Of a stretch of 64,000 bases of DNA, positions 61,963-64,000 are shown piece after piece. Below the pieces are notes generated by a model, which made no database searches, was not told the DNA's origin, and saw nothing but the letters and a program-made list of their open reading frames with translations. Source of the DNA: Sphaerisporangium melleum. GTDB lineage: Bacteria; Actinomycetota; Actinomycetes; Streptosporangiales; Streptosporangiaceae. The stretch spans positions 1 to 64,000 of the forward strand of contig NZ_BMNT01000040.1 in NCBI RefSeq assembly GCF_014646695.1, read 5' to 3'. The first letter of the stretch is position 1. Every line of letters begins with the position of its first letter. The position numbers were made by a program, and so were the translations under genes.

Positions 61963-64000
61963 GTGCCGAAGAAGGAACCGACCCCCGCCCGCCCCCGTCT
62001 GCTCCTGCTGGACGGGCACTCCCTGGCGTACCGCGCGTTCTACGCGTTGAAGGACGCGAACCTCATGACGACCGAGGGCCAGCACACCGAGGCGGTGTAC
62101 GGCTTCACGTCCATGCTGATCAACGTCCTGCGCGACGAGCGGCCGAGCCACGTCGTGGTCTGCTTCGACCGGTCCGAGCCCACCTTCCGGCACGAGGCGT
62201 ACGAACACTACAAGGCCAACCGCGCGGAGACGCCCGACGACTTCCGCGGCCAGGTCAGCCTGATCTTCGAGGTGCTCGACGCCCTGCGCATCCCCCGGCT
62301 GTCGCTCGCCGGGTATGAGGCCGACGACCTGATCGCCACGCTCGCCCACCAGGCCGCCGAGCGCGACATGGACGTCCTGATCGTCACCGGTGACCGCGAC
62401 GCGCTCCAGCTCGTCAACGACCGGGTCACCCTGCTGATGACCCGCCGCGGCATCAGCGACATGACCCGCTTCACCCCCGATGCCGTTGTCGAGAAGTACG
62501 GCCTGACCCCCGTGCAATATCCCGACTTCGCGGCGCTGCGCGGCGATCCGAGCGACAACCTGCCGAGCATTCCCGGCGTGGGCGAGAAGACCGCGGCCAA
62601 GTGGGTCAAGGAGTACGGCTCGCTCACCGAGCTGGTCGATCGCGTCGACGAGGTCAAGGGCAAGGTCGGCGACAAGCTCCGCGAGCACCTCGGCCAGGTC
62701 GTGCACAACCGCCAGCTCACCGAGCTGCGGCGCGACGTCCCGCTCGACGCCGACGTGACCGATCTCAAGATGGGCGTCTGGGACCGCGACGAGATCCACA
62801 AGCTGTTCGACACCCTGCAGTTCCGTGTGCTGCGTGACCGGCTCTACCAGAGCATCGGCGCCGCCGAGCCGGAGGCCGACTCCGGGTTCGAGGTCGAGGT
62901 CACCGCGCTCGGCCCCGACGAGGTCGAGGCGTGGCTCGCCGCCATGCCCGAGGGCCGGGCCGGGCTGGCCGTCAAGGGCTCCTACGGCAGGGGCACGGGC
63001 ACGATCGAGAGCCTGGCGATCGCGGTGCCCGCCGGCGGCGAGGGGCGGCGCCGCGCGGCGCACCTCGACCTGACCGGGCTCACCCAGGCCGACGAGAACG
63101 CCCTGCGCCACTGGCTGGCCGACGAGTCCCGGCAAAAGGCCGTGCACGACGCCAAGGGCCCGCTGCTGGCCCTGTGGGCGCACGGGCTCGACCTGCGCGG
63201 GCTCACCTGTGACACGGCCCTGGCGGCCTATCTGGCGATGCCGGGGCAGCGCTCTTTCCCGCTCGACGACCTCGTGCTGCGCTATCTCCACCGCGAGCTG
63301 CGCGCCGAGGCCGACAACGGCGGCCAGGCGGCCCTGTTCGACGACCCGGCCGACAACGCCGGCGAAGACCTCGCCGTCCGGGCGCAGGCCGTGCTCGAGC
63401 TCGCCGACGCGCTGGAGGCCCACCTGGAGCCGCGCGGCGGCGCCCGGCTGATGCGCGAGGTCGAGCTGCCGCTGGTGCGGGTGCTCGCCGAGCTGGAGCG
63501 GGCGGGCATCGCGGCCGACCGCGACTACTTCACGGGGCTGGAGGCCGAGTTCGGCGCGGCGGTCAAGCAGGCCGTCGAGGAGGCCCACCGGGTGGTCGGC
63601 GAGCAGTTCAACCTGGGGTCGCCCAAGCAGCTCCAGGAGATCCTGTTCGTCAAGCTCGGCCTGCCCAAGACCAAGAAGATCAAGACCGGTTACACCACCG
63701 ACGCCGACGCGCTCGCCACGCTGGCCACCCAGACCGACAACGAGCTGCCGACGATCCTGCTGCGCCACCGCGACCAGACCAAGCTGCGCACCACCGTCGA
63801 GGGCCTGATCAAGGAGGTCGGCGACGACGGGCGCATCCACACCACCTACAACCAGATCATCGCGGCGACCGGCCGGCTGTCGTCGGAGAAGCCCAACCTG
63901 CAGAACATCCCGATTCGCACCGCCGAGGGGCGGCGCATCCGGCAGGGCTTCGTCGTCGGCGAGGGGTACGAAACGCTGCTCACGGCCGACTACAGCCAGA
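61963..64000 (+). CDS. polA: DNA polymerase I, 3'-truncated by the window edge
   Basis: The first 679 codons of a protein normally about 900 residues long; the gene continues past the window. The 5'-nuclease domain (residues 1-290) shows LLLLDGHSLAYRAFYAL, VVCFDRSEPTFRHEAYE, LAGYEADDLIATLA, VTGDRDALQLVND, ALRGDPSDNLPSIPGVGEKT. The middle domain lacks the DxE metal motif of a 3'-5' exonuclease (the site reads GLAVKGSYGRG), so proofreading is probably absent as in mycobacterial PolA. The polymerase domain begins near FNLGSPKQLQEILFVKLGLP, with ATGRLSSEKPNLQNIPIRT and the start of the catalytic TADYSQ at the edge. GTG 61963 is 6 nt after TAGGCT. Confidence 0.96.
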   Translation, partial: MPKKEPTPARPRLLLLDGHSLAYRAFYALKDANLMTTEGQHTEAVYGFTSMLINVLRDERPSHVVVCFDRSEPTFRHEAYEHYKANRAETPDDFRGQVSLIFEVLDALRIPRLSLAGYEADDLIATLAHQAAERDMDVLIVTGDRDALQLVNDRVTLLMTRRGISDMTRFTPDAVVEKYGLTPVQYPDFAALRGDPSDNLPSIPGVGEKTAAKWVKEYGSLTELVDRVDEVKGKVGDKLREHLGQVVHNRQLTELRRDVPLDADVTDLKMGVWDRDEIHKLFDTLQFRVLRDRLYQSIGAAEPEADSGFEVEVTALGPDEVEAWLAAMPEGRAGLAVKGSYGRGTGTIESLAIAVPAGGEGRRRAAHLDLTGLTQADENALRHWLADESRQKAVHDAKGPLLALWAHGLDLRGLTCDTALAAYLAMPGQRSFPLDDLVLRYLHRELRAEADNGGQAALFDDPADNAGEDLAVRAQAVLELADALEAHLEPRGGARLMREVELPLVRVLAELERAGIAADRDYFTGLEAEFGAAVKQAVEEAHRVVGEQFNLGSPKQLQEILFVKLGLPKTKKIKTGYTTDADALATLATQTDNELPTILLRHRDQTKLRTTVEGLIKEVGDDGRIHTTYNQIIAATGRLSSEKPNLQNIPIRTAEGRRIRQGFVVGEGYETLLTADYSQ

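Overview
The window is chromosomal DNA of a high-GC, multicellular-type actinomycete, most likely from Streptosporangiaceae or a close relative. This is inferred from the very high G+C at third codon positions, frequent GTG starts, 4-bp ATGA/GTGA gene overlaps, a DUF5753/DUF397 regulator remnant, a PriA-type hisA with no trpF nearby, an ANTAR response regulator near pyk, and actinobacterial small membrane proteins inside the his and trp clusters. No rRNA, IS element, prophage or CRISPR array was seen.

Layout. 1-3.8 kb is the only clearly accessory, decaying stretch: a frameshifted DUF5753 regulator beside an intact DUF397 gene, a MurG-like glycosyltransferase outside any division/cell-wall cluster, fragments of an NAD(P)-binding protein and a propeller-like protein, the C-terminus of a NucA/NucB-type nuclease and a possible immunity-type protein. 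4-14.4 kb holds an alpha/beta hydrolase, a truncated LysE exporter coupled to a metallophosphoesterase, a bifunctional class A PBP, a MurA with Asp at the usual Cys position, an ECF sigma factor with its downstream membrane protein, an amidase and a YbaK/EbsC deacylase. 14.5-20.2 kb is the histidine cluster hisD-hisC-hisB-orf51-hisH-orf112-hisA(priA)-hisF. 20.5-31.5 kb carries a Gln/Gly/Tyr-repeat membrane protein, a DinB-like enzyme, a heterodimeric ABC exporter, an Old Yellow Enzyme divergent from its HxlR regulator, a membrane PP2C phosphatase and an XRE regulator. 31.7-36.9 kb is hisI followed by a trp cluster (membrane proteins, trpC, trpB, trpA) with no trpE. 37.2-41.4 kb holds a MauE-like protein, a DsbA-like protein, lgt and two paralogous anchored proteins. 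41.7-47.7 kb is gltBD. Then come a secreted subtilase, pyk, an unusual tRNA with anticodon CAA, the ANTAR regulator, a five-gene branched-chain amino-acid ABC operon, a lipoprotein, a three-gene polar amino-acid ABC operon, a thioesterase and the 5' part of polA.

How it works together. Much of the window is nitrogen and amino-acid metabolism: histidine and tryptophan synthesis, glutamate synthase, and two amino-acid importers with GlnR-like half-sites in their upstream regions. A second theme is the cell envelope (PBP, MurA, MurG-like, Lgt, thiol-redox proteins). A third is regulation: many genes start at a GTG or ATG 6-8 nt after a TANNNT element and lack a Shine-Dalgarno sequence, which implies widespread leaderless transcription.

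The observations most worth following are the short-variable-arm tRNA with a Leu-type CAA anticodon, the leaderless promoters, the paired operators at the HxlR/OYE and XRE loci, the 51-residue membrane protein embedded in the his operon, the two-gene paralogous family beside lgt, and the hairpin element before polA.
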